A stretch of DNA of 64,000 nucleotides from Limnohabitans sp. 2KL-51 (GCF_003063645.1 NZ_NESJ01000003.1:62001-126000); one strand, 5' to 3'. Counted from the first letter of the stretch, positions 53,774 to 62,843 are shown. Notes: a model not told the origin generated them from the sequence alone. A program made the numbers and translations.

Positions 53774-55495
53774 TCATGAGGCGTCTGCCAGTGCATTTTT
53801 CACAGCCAGGCTGGCAAAGACCAATGCCGGGCCAATCGTGATACCGGGCGCTGGGTAGACACCGCCCATGATGGAATTCATGTCATTGCCCACCGCATAC
53901 AAACCGGCGATACATTGACCCTGTGCGTTGAGCACCTGGGCATGTTCGTTGGTCTGCAAGCCTTGCGCTGCGCCAATGTCACCAGGGTAGAGCTTGACGG
54001 CGTAGTAAGGGCCTTCGCTGATCTGGCCCAAATTGGGATTGAGGCCACCGGCGGCGGCATCGCCAATGTTCTGCTGGTAGGCCGTCACGCCGCGCTTGAA
54101 CTGGGTGTCCACCCCCGCTCGCGCAAAGGCATTGTTGTTGGCAACCGATTGGGCCAAACCGTCTGCCGAAATACACAACTTGTCCGCCAACTCTTGCAAG
54201 CTGTTGGCTTCGGTCAGGTAACCATCATCCAAGAAAGGTGACAAGCCTTTGCCACCCGGTCGCACCATGCCCATGCCGTATTGGCGCAGGGCTTTGGCAT
54301 CGGCTATTAAATAGGCGGGCACGGCTTGTTGGGCCGCTTGCATACCCAGCGCAAACAAATGGTAAGAAGTGCTTTCATTCACAAAGCGCTCACCCGCCTG
54401 GTTGACGGTGATCATGCCGGGCTTGGCGCGGTCCATCACAAAGTGGGGGAATACCGCAGTGCTGCCATCGGTACGCTTGCGCAAAGACACCGGCGCCCAG
54501 AAAGCGGGGCTTTGTGCGCCCTGACCTTCCACAGCACCCAAGCCGCGTGCCAAGGCCAATGCCTCGCCAGTGTGGCCAGGTGCGGCAGGACACCACTCAG
54601 CAGAAATACCGGGCAATTTGTCTGCACGCAAAACCGGGTCGCGGTTGAAACCGCCACTGGCCAACACCACACCTTTTTTGGCCAGCACGCGGGCGTTGCC
54701 GGTGGCGCTGCTCAGTCGCACCGCCACCACACGGCCCTTATCGTCACGCTCAATTGAAGTCACCGAGGTCTTGAGTGCCAGCGTGGCCGTGCCTTGTTGC
54801 GACAAGGCATGCATCAAGTGCCCCACCAAGGCATTGCCCATCACCAGGCGGGTGCCGCGTGCGTGAGAGAGGCGATCCAGCAGATGCCGCCACACGATGC
54901 TGAGTGAGTGCTTGAGAGAGACCCAAGACTTGGTCATGGCCAGCAAATGGTTGATATCGGTGCGATCCACCATCATGCCGCTCAGCACTGTGAACTCGGG
55001 GATAGGTGGGCGCAACAGCGGGAACAGTTTGCCCAGCAAGCGACCATCGAAAGGCTCAGGCTCTAGCGCACGGCCATTCAAGGTCGAGCCGGGCAAATCG
55101 CTGATGTAGTCCGGGTGCTTGGCATAAGGACGGAACCTCACTGTCGTGAGTGCTTCAATTTTGGCCACGGCCTCAGGACCGTTCTTGAGGAAGGCGTCAC
55201 GCAAGGCTGCTGGCGCTTGCGTGCCCACAGCATGGTTCAAGTAAGTCGTCACATCGGCCAGGGTATCGCTGGCGTTGACCTTGGCCGCGTGGTGCGTACC
55301 TGGCACCCAGGTGGTGCCGGCTGACCAGGCGGTAGTGCCGCCAACCAACTCGGTGCGCTCGACCACCAACACTTTGGCCCCATCGATGGCGGCAAAGACC
55401 GCCGCCGACAAGCCCGCACCGCCCGCGCCGATGACCACCAGGTCAAACTCGGTGCCGTCTTGCAAGCCCTCCAGACCGCTCTTCAGAACTTGCAT
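53774..55495 (-). CDS. KstD-like FAD-dependent dehydrogenase 2
   Basis: 573 residues. FAD site GAGGAGLSAAVFAAIDG, VVERTELVGGTTAWSAG, and C-terminal GLYAVGNDMNSIMGG. KstD-type Tyr near 376 in VNESTSYHLF and Tyr/Gly near 547-551 in VYPAPGITIGP. It differs clearly from flavoproteins 1 and 3 in the middle region, so it likely has another substrate or ring position. It is one base from the end of the shikimate dehydrogenase paralogue. Confidence 0.8.
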   Translation of the reverse strand: MQVLKSGLEGLQDGTEFDLVVIGAGGAGLSAAVFAAIDGAKVLVVERTELVGGTTAWSAGTTWVPGTHHAAKVNASDTLADVTTYLNHAVGTQAPAALRDAFLKNGPEAVAKIEALTTVRFRPYAKHPDYISDLPGSTLNGRALEPEPFDGRLLGKLFPLLRPPIPEFTVLSGMMVDRTDINHLLAMTKSWVSLKHSLSIVWRHLLDRLSHARGTRLVMGNALVGHLMHALSQQGTATLALKTSVTSIERDDKGRVVAVRLSSATGNARVLAKKGVVLASGGFNRDPVLRADKLPGISAEWCPAAPGHTGEALALARGLGAVEGQGAQSPAFWAPVSLRKRTDGSTAVFPHFVMDRAKPGMITVNQAGERFVNESTSYHLFALGMQAAQQAVPAYLIADAKALRQYGMGMVRPGGKGLSPFLDDGYLTEANSLQELADKLCISADGLAQSVANNNAFARAGVDTQFKRGVTAYQQNIGDAAAGGLNPNLGQISEGPYYAVKLYPGDIGAAQGLQTNEHAQVLNAQGQCIAGLYAVGNDMNSIMGGVYPAPGITIGPALVFASLAVKNALADAS

Positions 55496-55496
55496 C

Positions 55497-56303
55497 TCAT
55501 TTCCTCATCAAAAATTCGACCATCAGGTCTTTGACTTGGGCAAACATCTCTGTACCCGTCAGGGTGTTGCAACCCAGCGCACGGGCTGTGGTAATCATCG
55601 GTGGCACAGTGGGCGCGGTGATCACGCAACCGACAAACATGTCCGGTTTGAACTTCGAAGCATCAATCGGGTAAGGATCGCCCTCTTTCATGCCGATCGG
55701 CGTGGCGTTGATGGCGATGTCAAAGCCTGTCGGGTCGCTGCTGCCGGCGACCACTTTGCACTGGCCCAGCGAGGCCAGGCGCTGCACCAAGGTATCCCGG
55801 CGCACCGTGTCTTGGTCATGGATGGCCAGTTCGCGCAAACCGCCTGTGGCCAAGGCATACGCGATGGCCGAACCGGCACCGCCTGCGCCCACCAGCAAGG
55901 CTTTGTGGCCCGCCAGCTTGACGCCTTTCAACGTCAAGGCCTGCACATAGGCTTGGCCATCAAACATGTCGCCATGCCAAGAGCCATCGGCATTGCGGCG
56001 CAAGGTGTTGATGGATTTCAAAAACGCACCCCTCTCCGAGGTGGTAGCGCACAGATCAAAGTAAGCGAACTTGTGCGGCACCGTGACGATGATGCCGTCC
56101 ACGTTTTTGCACAAGGACACACCAGCCGTCCAAGCGGCCAGATCGGCCGGGAGCACATGGGCCGGGATGCACAAGGCGTTCAGCCCCGCATCTTGAAAAG
56201 ACTGGCTCACGCCGGCAGGCGATTTGACCTGGGCAATCGGATCGCCCACGATGAAATGGATGCGCGAAGCACCGTCCAGAGTCAAAGGTTTGTTCGTATT
56301 CAT
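55497..56303 (-). CDS. Shikimate dehydrogenase family protein 2
   Basis: 268 residues of the AroE fold. Catalytic Lys in VTVPHKFAYFDLCATTS, Asp in GDMFDGQAYVQALTL, Rossmann motif VGAGGAGSAIAYALATGG, and INATPIGMKEGDPYP. A paralogue of the gene at 26296 with a different partner set. Its placement with KstD-like 2 suggests it oxidises a shikimate-like ring alcohol to give the ketone for that enzyme. Confidence 0.84.
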   Translation of the reverse strand: MNTNKPLTLDGASRIHFIVGDPIAQVKSPAGVSQSFQDAGLNALCIPAHVLPADLAAWTAGVSLCKNVDGIIVTVPHKFAYFDLCATTSERGAFLKSINTLRRNADGSWHGDMFDGQAYVQALTLKGVKLAGHKALLVGAGGAGSAIAYALATGGLRELAIHDQDTVRRDTLVQRLASLGQCKVVAGSSDPTGFDIAINATPIGMKEGDPYPIDASKFKPDMFVGCVITAPTVPPMITTARALGCNTLTGTEMFAQVKDLMVEFLMRK

Positions 56304-56325
56304 AGACGCGATGATACATAAAAAC

Positions 56326-56338
56326 GGAATTAAATTCC
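56326..56338. promoter_or_regulatory. Palindrome in shikimate DH/Gfo divergent promoter
   Basis: GGAATT-A-AATTCC, perfectly symmetric, followed by a related GAATTAATTTCCG at 56345. It lies in the 105-base gap between divergent transcription units and resembles IclR-type sites (GGAA-N-TTCC). It could coordinate both units. Confidence 0.45.
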
Positions 56339-56408
56339 ATTTTTGAATTAATTTCCGAAAAACAATATACTTGCGTCATTGAAACCCCTTGCTACCCTGC
56401 AAAGCCCC

Positions 56409-57470
56409 ATGCAAAAGTTCCCTCTGGCCGTGATTGGCGCTGGCGTAATTGGCCGGACGCACATCGAACGCATTCTGAAAACACCCGAGTTCACTCTGGT
56501 GGGCGTGGCCGAGCCGGGCGAGGCAGGTCGCCACTGGTGCGCCGAACGGAGCATCCCTGTTTTTGAAAACCACCAAAGTTTGCTGGAAGCCACCCGCCCC
56601 CAGGGCCTGGTGATCGCCACTCCCAACGCCACACATGTGGAGGTGGCGGCCGACTGCATGGCGCGCGGCATCGCAGTGCTGATCGAAAAGCCGGTGACCG
56701 ACACGCTGGCCGCTGCCGAGCGCCTGATCCAGATCGAACAAGACACCGGCGTGCCAGTGCTGGTGGGTCACCACCGCCGACACAACCCGATCTTGCAAAG
56801 GGCTCGCCAAATCGTGGCGGACGGACGCTTGGGCCAGGTGCTCAGCGCCAACGTGATGGCCAACTTTTATAAACCCTCTGCATACTTTGATGTGGCCTGG
56901 CGTCGCCAAGCCGGCGGGGGACCGGTGCTGATCAACCTGATCCACGACATCGACATGCTGGTGTTTTTGCTCGGCGACGTGCGCGCGGTGCATGGCTGCC
57001 TGTCTAGCGCGGTGCGGGGTTTTGAAGTAGAAGACACCGGTTCGGCCCTGTTCGAATTTGCATCTGGCACGCAAGCCGTGATGACGGTGTCAGACACAGC
57101 AGTGTCTCCCTGGTGCTGGGATTTTTGTGCGGGCGAGCAAAGCCAATACCCGCGTCAAAACGTGCAGTCGCACTTTTTGTCGGGTACGCAAGGCTCGCTG
57201 TCACTGCCCGATCTGGCGCTGTGGCGCTATGAGGGCGAGCGCCACTGGCACCACGAAATGATGCGCGAGCAAAGCCGGGTACACGAGGTCGACGTGTACG
57301 TGCAACAGCTGCAGCATTTCCGCGCTGTGGCAGAGCGGCGCGAACAGCCAATCTGCTCGGCCCTGGACGGCTGGCGCACCCTGCAAGCCACTTTGGCCTT
57401 GCTGCAGGCGGCCCGCAACGGTCAACGTCAAACCTGCCCGACCTTCACGGCATCTAGGAAACACACATGA
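56409..57470 (+). CDS. Gfo/Idh/MocA-family oxidoreductase
   Basis: 353 residues. N-terminal Rossmann motif VIGAGVIGRTHIERIL, catalytic Lys segment IEKPVTDTLAAAERL, second domain with GGGPVLINLIHDIDMLVFLL (His/Asp near the active site). The family oxidises cyclic sugars, inositols and other ring alcohols. The ATG is 56409; the track starts at a TTG. The stop overlaps the iclR start. Confidence 0.83.
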   Translation: MQKFPLAVIGAGVIGRTHIERILKTPEFTLVGVAEPGEAGRHWCAERSIPVFENHQSLLEATRPQGLVIATPNATHVEVAADCMARGIAVLIEKPVTDTLAAAERLIQIEQDTGVPVLVGHHRRHNPILQRARQIVADGRLGQVLSANVMANFYKPSAYFDVAWRRQAGGGPVLINLIHDIDMLVFLLGDVRAVHGCLSSAVRGFEVEDTGSALFEFASGTQAVMTVSDTAVSPWCWDFCAGEQSQYPRQNVQSHFLSGTQGSLSLPDLALWRYEGERHWHHEMMREQSRVHEVDVYVQQLQHFRAVAERREQPICSALDGWRTLQATLALLQAARNGQRQTCPTFTASRKHT

Positions 57471-58300
57471 GCGGCGTCCTCGAAAGAACTCTGGCCATTC
57501 TCGAGTTGCTCTCGCAATACGGTGAAGGGCTGGAGCTGGCCGCCATTGCCGATCGGCTCGACATTCCCCGCAGCGGCACGCACCGCCTGCTGACCGACTT
57601 GGTACGCCTGGGCTATGTGCGCCAGACACGCGGCCACGGCGACTACCTGCTGACCACCAAGCTGGTGTCCATGGGGCTGAGCTACCTCAGCAATAGCGGC
57701 ATCGTCGATATTGCACAACCGCTGCTCAACCGCTTGGCCGAGGTTTCGGGCGAGCTGGTTCGCCTGTCGGTGGTGGACGGCGAACGCCTGACTTGGGTAG
57801 CCCGTGCCCAAGGTGCTCGCCAAGGTCTGCGCTACGACCCCGACATGGGCAGCGATGCCCGCTTGTCCTGCTCGTCGTCAGGTTGGGCCTTGCTCTCCAC
57901 ACTCAGTGATGACGCGGCCCTGGCGCTGGTGGCAAAACAAGGCTTGGGCTCAGCTGAACAATTCGGCCCCGCTGCCCCGACCAGCTTGCAAGCCGTGATG
58001 GACGCCGTGACCCAAACCCGCGCGCGAGGCTACAGCATGACAACCGACACCTACAGCATTGGTTTGTCGGCCATGTCAGCGCCTGTGCGCTTTGCCGGTC
58101 AGCCCGCATTTGGCGTGCTGACGATTGCAGGCCCCACGGTGCGCTTCACGCTCGAAAAAATGCAAGCCCTCGCGCCCGAGCTGATCAGCATCGCACAACA
58201 GTTGGCAGCGTCCAGCGGTGCATCACCCTTTTTCAGCCTGACCGCAGAGGTCGGCAACGCAGCACCCACCGATGGGCGCAAGCCGATTTACGCGCTCTAA
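57467..58300 (+). CDS. IclR-family transcriptional regulator
   Basis: 277 residues. Helix-turn-helix LAAIADRLDIPRSGTHRLLT DLVRLGYV near 25-52, then a GAF-like effector domain (GELVRLSVVDGERLTWVARA, MGSDARLSCSSSGWALLSTL, YSIGLSAMSAPVRFAGQPAF). The ATG overlaps the preceding stop (ATGA). Likely senses an intermediate of this island. Candidate sites are at 53628 and 56326. Confidence 0.87.
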   Translation: MSGVLERTLAILELLSQYGEGLELAAIADRLDIPRSGTHRLLTDLVRLGYVRQTRGHGDYLLTTKLVSMGLSYLSNSGIVDIAQPLLNRLAEVSGELVRLSVVDGERLTWVARAQGARQGLRYDPDMGSDARLSCSSSGWALLSTLSDDAALALVAKQGLGSAEQFGPAAPTSLQAVMDAVTQTRARGYSMTTDTYSIGLSAMSAPVRFAGQPAFGVLTIAGPTVRFTLEKMQALAPELISIAQQLAASSGASPFFSLTAEVGNAAPTDGRKPIYAL

Positions 58301-58316
58301 TCACAGCAGATTGACC

Positions 58317-60725
58317 ATGCCTTCGAGCTTTACATCTGAGAACAACTGCGACTTGCTGGTCATCGGTTCTGGGGCCGGCGCCCTGTCTGCGGCCGTGACC
58401 GCGGCCCACCTGGGCCTCAAAGTCATCGTGGTCGAAAAAGACCCGCAATACGGCGGCACCACCGCCTGGTCGGGCGGCTGGATGTGGCTGCCGCGCAACC
58501 CGCTGGCCGTTGAAGCAGGTCTGCTGGAGCGCATCGAAAAACCGCTGTCGTACCTGCGCCGCGAGCTGGGCCAGAAGTTCGACGAGTCACGGGCGCTGGC
58601 CTTCCTGACGAACGGCCCGCGCATGGTCGAGTTTTTCCGCCGTCACACTGCGCTGCAGTTCATCGACGGCAATGCGATTCCCGACTTTCATGGCCACACA
58701 CCCGATGCCGCCACCGGTGGCCGTTCGATCTGCGCAGCGCCGTTTGACGCCCGCCAGTTGGGCGCGCGCCTGCACGATCTCAAGCCCCCGCTGCACGAGA
58801 CCACGCTGTGGGGCATGGGCATCGCCTCGGGCGCGGAGCTTCGCCACTTTTTGAATGCCCTGCGCCAACCCGCTTCATTCTGGTATGTCACCAAACTGCT
58901 GCTGCGCCACGGTCGTGACCTGTTGGTTCACCGCCGTGGCACGCGACTGGTCAATGGCAATGCCTTGATTGGCGGACTGGCCAAGTCAGCGCTGGACCTT
59001 GGAGTGGACATCCGCGTGAACAGCCCAGCCGTGCGTTTGCTGCAAGACGGAGCGCGTGTCTCGGGCGCCGTGGTTCAAATGCCTCAGGGGGAAGTCAGGA
59101 TCCAAGCCCGCTGCGGCGTGGTGCTGGCCACAGGCGGCTTTCCGCACGACCCGGCCCGCAAGCAGCAACTGCTGCCCCACGCGCCCACAGGCCATGAGCA
59201 CTGGTCTGCGGGCAACCGGGGCAACACGGGCGACGGCCTGCGCCTTGGCGAATCCGCAGGCGGTGTGGTGGCGGGGGATCTGGTGCAAGCCGCAGCGCTG
59301 GCCCCCGTGTCGTTGGTGCCTCGCGAGGATGGCAGCGTGGCGCACTTTCCGCACCTGATCGAGCGCGCCAAGCCCGGGCTGATTGCCGTCACGGCGCAGG
59401 GCCAGCGCTTTGCCAACGAGGCCAACTCTTACCACGACTTCATGCAGGACCTGCTGGCCGCGACACCCACCGGTCAGCCACCCGTGGCCTGGTTGGTCTG
59501 CGACAACGACTTCATCCGCTACTACGGCCTGGGCGCAGTCAAACCGGCCCCCATGCCACTCGGCCCCTGGCTGAAGAATGGTTACCTGAAACGCGGACAC
59601 TCTCTGGCTGAACTGGCACAGGCCTGCGGCATAGACGCCAAGGCTTTGCAGGCAACGGTACAGCGCTACAACGCCTTGGTACTGGACGGCAAAGACCGTG
59701 ACTTTGGCAAAGGCGAAACGCCCTACAACCGCATCCAGGGTGATGCGATCAACGCCACACGACACGGCCTGCGCAACCCCTGCATGGGCCCCATCGAGCG
59801 TGGCCCTTTTTATGCCGTCAAAGTCGTCATGGGCAGCTTGGGCACTTTTGCCGGTTTGCGCGTGAACGACCACGCGCAAGTCACCGACGCCCAAGGCCAG
59901 GCTATTGCAGGTCTGTATGCCGGGGGCAATGACCTGAGCAGCATGATGGGAGGCCACTACCCAGCCGGCGGCATCACACTCGGCCCGGCCATGACTTTTG
60001 GCTACATCGCCGCGCACCACGCGGCTGGCCGCGACCCAGCCGCCACCTGCGAATACCCGATCACAACAACTTCAACCGACACCTCGAAAGAAAACACCAT
60101 GTACTACGAACTCGCCACCATGACCCTGCCCTTTGGTACCGCTGGCCAAGCCGCCACGAATGTGCAGGCCTTTGCCATAGCCCCCGAAGCGCAAGGCGAA
60201 TTGCTGGGCTGCTGGTTCACCGACATTGGGGTGCTCAACCAGATGATCGTGTTGCGCGGCTTTACCACGCTCGACGCCTTGCAGGCCGAGCGCGATCGCA
60301 CCCAGCAAAGCGCCAACCCCTTTGGATGTGGCGAGATTTATCAAACGCTGGAGCAGCACAGCTACAAAGGCTTCCCCTGGATGAAACCCGTGCGACCCAG
60401 CGCCGAATCCGGCATCACAGGCCCGGTCTATGAAATCCGCACTTACGGCATCAAGACAGGCGGCGTGCAACCCACCATCGACCTGTGGGAACAATACGTG
60501 CCCGCACGCGACAAGCTCTCGCCTTGCGTAGTGGCCATGGTGGCAATCGATGGCCCGCTGCGCTTCACCAATATTTGGGCCTACGACAGCTTGAACGCCC
60601 GCAGCCAGATCCGTGGCGAATCGGTGGCCCAGGGCATCTGGCCGCCCAAAGGCGGTCCTGCGCAGCTGACCACGAACATGGTCTCGACCATCGCCATGCC
60701 CACCGCTGTCTCACCTTTGAAATAA
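58317..60725 (+). CDS. KstD-like flavoprotein 3 fused to NIPSNAP repeats
   Basis: 802 residues in one open frame. Residues 1-580 are a KstD-like dehydrogenase: GSGAGALSAAVTAAHLG, VVEKDPQYGGTTAWSGG, Tyr near 369 in ANEANSYHDF, and Tyr/Gly near 547-551 in HYPAGGITLGP. From residue 595 (MYYELATMTLPFG) come two NIPSNAP-like ferredoxin-fold repeats, the second starting YEIRTYGIKTGG. A Ser/Thr-rich linker (TTTSTDTSKENT) joins them. An internal ATG at 60099 after AAAGAAAAC looks like a former separate start, so the fusion may come from loss of a stop. ATG 58317 is chosen over the upstream frame that overlaps iclR. Confidence 0.82.
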   Translation: MPSSFTSENNCDLLVIGSGAGALSAAVTAAHLGLKVIVVEKDPQYGGTTAWSGGWMWLPRNPLAVEAGLLERIEKPLSYLRRELGQKFDESRALAFLTNGPRMVEFFRRHTALQFIDGNAIPDFHGHTPDAATGGRSICAAPFDARQLGARLHDLKPPLHETTLWGMGIASGAELRHFLNALRQPASFWYVTKLLLRHGRDLLVHRRGTRLVNGNALIGGLAKSALDLGVDIRVNSPAVRLLQDGARVSGAVVQMPQGEVRIQARCGVVLATGGFPHDPARKQQLLPHAPTGHEHWSAGNRGNTGDGLRLGESAGGVVAGDLVQAAALAPVSLVPREDGSVAHFPHLIERAKPGLIAVTAQGQRFANEANSYHDFMQDLLAATPTGQPPVAWLVCDNDFIRYYGLGAVKPAPMPLGPWLKNGYLKRGHSLAELAQACGIDAKALQATVQRYNALVLDGKDRDFGKGETPYNRIQGDAINATRHGLRNPCMGPIERGPFYAVKVVMGSLGTFAGLRVNDHAQVTDAQGQAIAGLYAGGNDLSSMMGGHYPAGGITLGPAMTFGYIAAHHAAGRDPAATCEYPITTTSTDTSKENTMYYELATMTLPFGTAGQAATNVQAFAIAPEAQGELLGCWFTDIGVLNQMIVLRGFTTLDALQAERDRTQQSANPFGCGEIYQTLEQHSYKGFPWMKPVRPSAESGITGPVYEIRTYGIKTGGVQPTIDLWEQYVPARDKLSPCVVAMVAIDGPLRFTNIWAYDSLNARSQIRGESVAQGIWPPKGGPAQLTTNMVSTIAMPTAVSPLK

Positions 60726-60731
60726 ACCACC

Positions 60732-61538
60732 ATGTCACGCATCTACTCCCTCGCCTATCTCGGCTCGCACCGCTGCTCGCCCGCCGAGGCCATCCGCGTC
60801 GCGGCGCAGACCGGCTACCACTTTGTGGGCCTGCGCCTGTGGCCCAACGCACCCGGCGCACAACAGCAACACCTGCTGAACCAGCCAGAGGCCCTGCGCG
60901 AAACCTTGGCCGCACAACGCGACACCGGCGTGGGCGTGTTCGATCTGGAAATCATCCGCATCGGCGACAACTTTGACCCGCACAGTTGGGATGCGCTGTA
61001 CAACGTGGGCGCGGCCCTGAAAGCCAAAGCCATTTTGGTGGCCGGTGACGATGACAACGAAGCCCGCCTGACGGAGAACTACGCCCGACTGTGCGAGGTG
61101 ATGAAGCCTTTTGGCATGACGGCCGATTTGGAGTTCATGCCTTGGACAGCGGTGAAAGACGCCAAGTCGGCGCTGCGCATCATGCGAAACGCAGGCATGC
61201 CCACCAACGCGGGCATCCTGGTCGATGCGCTGCACTTTGGCCGGTCCACCACCACGCTCGACGACATCCGTGCCATCCCGCGAGAACTGCTGCACTACGC
61301 TCAAATATGCGATGCCCAAGCAGGACTTCAGTTCACGACCGAACAAATGATCCACACCGCCCGTTGCGAACGCCTCTTGCCTGGCGACGGCACGATTGAC
61401 TTGCAAGGCCTGTTTGCCGCCCTGCCCTCGGACTTGCCGATCAGCGTCGAAGTGGTGAACCTGGGCCGTGAAGCCGTCACCTCGGTGCAAGACTGGGCCG
61501 CCGAATGCCTGGCCAAGAGCCGCCCCTTCACCGAATAA
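60732..61538 (+). CDS. Sugar-phosphate isomerase/epimerase fold protein
   Basis: 268-residue TIM barrel: SLAYLGSHRCSPAEAIRVAA, FDLEIIRIGDNFD, TADLEFMPWTAV (Glu ligand), GILVDALHFGRS (Asp/His ligands), and SVEVVNLGRE. Like the gene at 24423 it belongs to the xylose-isomerase-like group that includes dehydroshikimate dehydratases, but it is distant from it. It starts 6 bases after the fusion gene. The reaction is unknown; isomerisation or dehydration of a ring keto-acid fits the context. Confidence 0.75.
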   Translation: MSRIYSLAYLGSHRCSPAEAIRVAAQTGYHFVGLRLWPNAPGAQQQHLLNQPEALRETLAAQRDTGVGVFDLEIIRIGDNFDPHSWDALYNVGAALKAKAILVAGDDDNEARLTENYARLCEVMKPFGMTADLEFMPWTAVKDAKSALRIMRNAGMPTNAGILVDALHFGRSTTTLDDIRAIPRELLHYAQICDAQAGLQFTTEQMIHTARCERLLPGDGTIDLQGLFAALPSDLPISVEVVNLGREAVTSVQDWAAECLAKSRPFTE

Positions 61539-61559
61539 ATCTCAAACACAGGACATCCC

Positions 61560-62720
61560 ATGGATTTTTCCCTTAACGACGGACAAAAAATGATGATCGA
61601 AACGGTGCGCCGCTTCATCGCCGAAGAACTTCAGCCCCTAGAAAACGAGGTCGAGGAAACAGGTTTTCTGGACAAGAGCAAAGCCCAGGCCATCCACGAC
61701 AAAGCCAAAGCACTCAGCCTTTACGGCATGAACATGCCCGCTGAGATAGGCGGTGGCGGACTGTCCAACATGGACCGTATCCTGTGCGAAGAGCAGTTCG
61801 GCCACACCACCGACATCCTGATTCGCCGCGCTTTTGGCAATGTCTACGAGCCCCTCCTGCACTGCAAGGGCGAACAAATCGAGCGCTGGCTTAAACCCGC
61901 CGTGGCCGGCAAGCGCACCTGCGCCATCACCATCACCGAATCGGGCGCAGGCTCGGACGCGGCAGGCATCAAAACCAACGCGAAGAAAAATGACAAAGGC
62001 TGGGTGCTCAACGGCACAAAGCACTTCATCAGCGATGGCGAGTGGAGCGACTTCTTTTTGGTCTCAGCCAAAACCGGTGAAAAAGAAATTTCGATGTTCA
62101 TGGTGGACAAGGGCTTGGCCGGTTTCACCTTGGGCAAAGACCAAAAGATGATGGGCCTGCGCGGCACGCCGCATCTGGAACTGTTTTTTGACAATGTGCA
62201 ACTCGAAGACGCTGCCTTGCTGGGCGAAGCGGGCCAAGGCTTCAAGCTGGCCATGGGCGCGCTCAATGTGGTGCGTCTGGCGCAAGTGGGCGCCCGCGCC
62301 GTGGGCAAGGCCACGCATGTGTGCGAGTTGATGCTGAACTGGGCAAACGAACGCAAGCAGTTCGGCAGCAAGATCGGTGATTTTCAGATGGTGCAGCAGA
62401 TGATCGCCGACAGCGTGATCGAGATCAATGCCGCCCGTTGGATGGTTTACCACGCCGCCTGGATGTTGGACCAAGGCATGGACGCACGCGAGCAAATCGC
62501 CATGGTCAAAGTGCACGCGGCTGAGACCCTGGGTCGCGTGGTGGACCGTGCGGTGCAGGTGTTTGGCGGCATGGGCTTTTGCAAGGAGCTGTCCATCGAG
62601 CGCTATTACCGCGATGCCCGTATTTACCGCATCTACGACGGCACCAGCGAGATCCATCGCGGCGTGATTGCCAAAAGTACGATGAAAAAAGGCGCCGTGC
62701 TGTTTGATGTGCACCGCTGA
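61560..62720 (+). CDS. Acyl-CoA dehydrogenase
   Basis: 386 residues. CAITITESGAGSDAAGIKTN, LNGTKHFISDGEWSDFF, ANERKQFGSKIGDFQMVQQM, and C-terminal RDARIYRIYDGTSEIHRGVI. A general FAD-dependent acyl-CoA dehydrogenase. With the following CoA-transferase it could handle a CoA ester formed from a ring acid, instead of the ligase used in the ali locus. Substrate unknown. Confidence 0.87.
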   Translation: MDFSLNDGQKMMIETVRRFIAEELQPLENEVEETGFLDKSKAQAIHDKAKALSLYGMNMPAEIGGGGLSNMDRILCEEQFGHTTDILIRRAFGNVYEPLLHCKGEQIERWLKPAVAGKRTCAITITESGAGSDAAGIKTNAKKNDKGWVLNGTKHFISDGEWSDFFLVSAKTGEKEISMFMVDKGLAGFTLGKDQKMMGLRGTPHLELFFDNVQLEDAALLGEAGQGFKLAMGALNVVRLAQVGARAVGKATHVCELMLNWANERKQFGSKIGDFQMVQQMIADSVIEINAARWMVYHAAWMLDQGMDAREQIAMVKVHAAETLGRVVDRAVQVFGGMGFCKELSIERYYRDARIYRIYDGTSEIHRGVIAKSTMKKGAVLFDVHR

Positions 62721-62754
62721 GCTTTTGTTTGCTTGTGTTGTGCTCCTTTCGTGG

Positions 62755-62830
62755 GCCGGATGAAGGGGATGGGCGGCCTCCTCATACTGGGGTACCAGAA
62801 ATCGTCGTCCGCCCATCCCCTTCATCCGGC
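62755..62830. repeat. Hairpin 1: 22-bp perfect stem with shared 25-base loop core
   Basis: Arms at 62755-62776 and 62809-62830 (for example GCCGGATGAAGGGGATGGGC) are perfectly complementary over 22 bases. The 32-base loop contains ACTGGGGTACCAGAAATCG. The same 25-base core (62780-62804) returns inverted in hairpin 2, where the stem sequence is unrelated. There is no T-run, so it is not a normal terminator. Confidence 0.85.
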
Positions 62831-62843
62831 TGTGGGTGCATCC

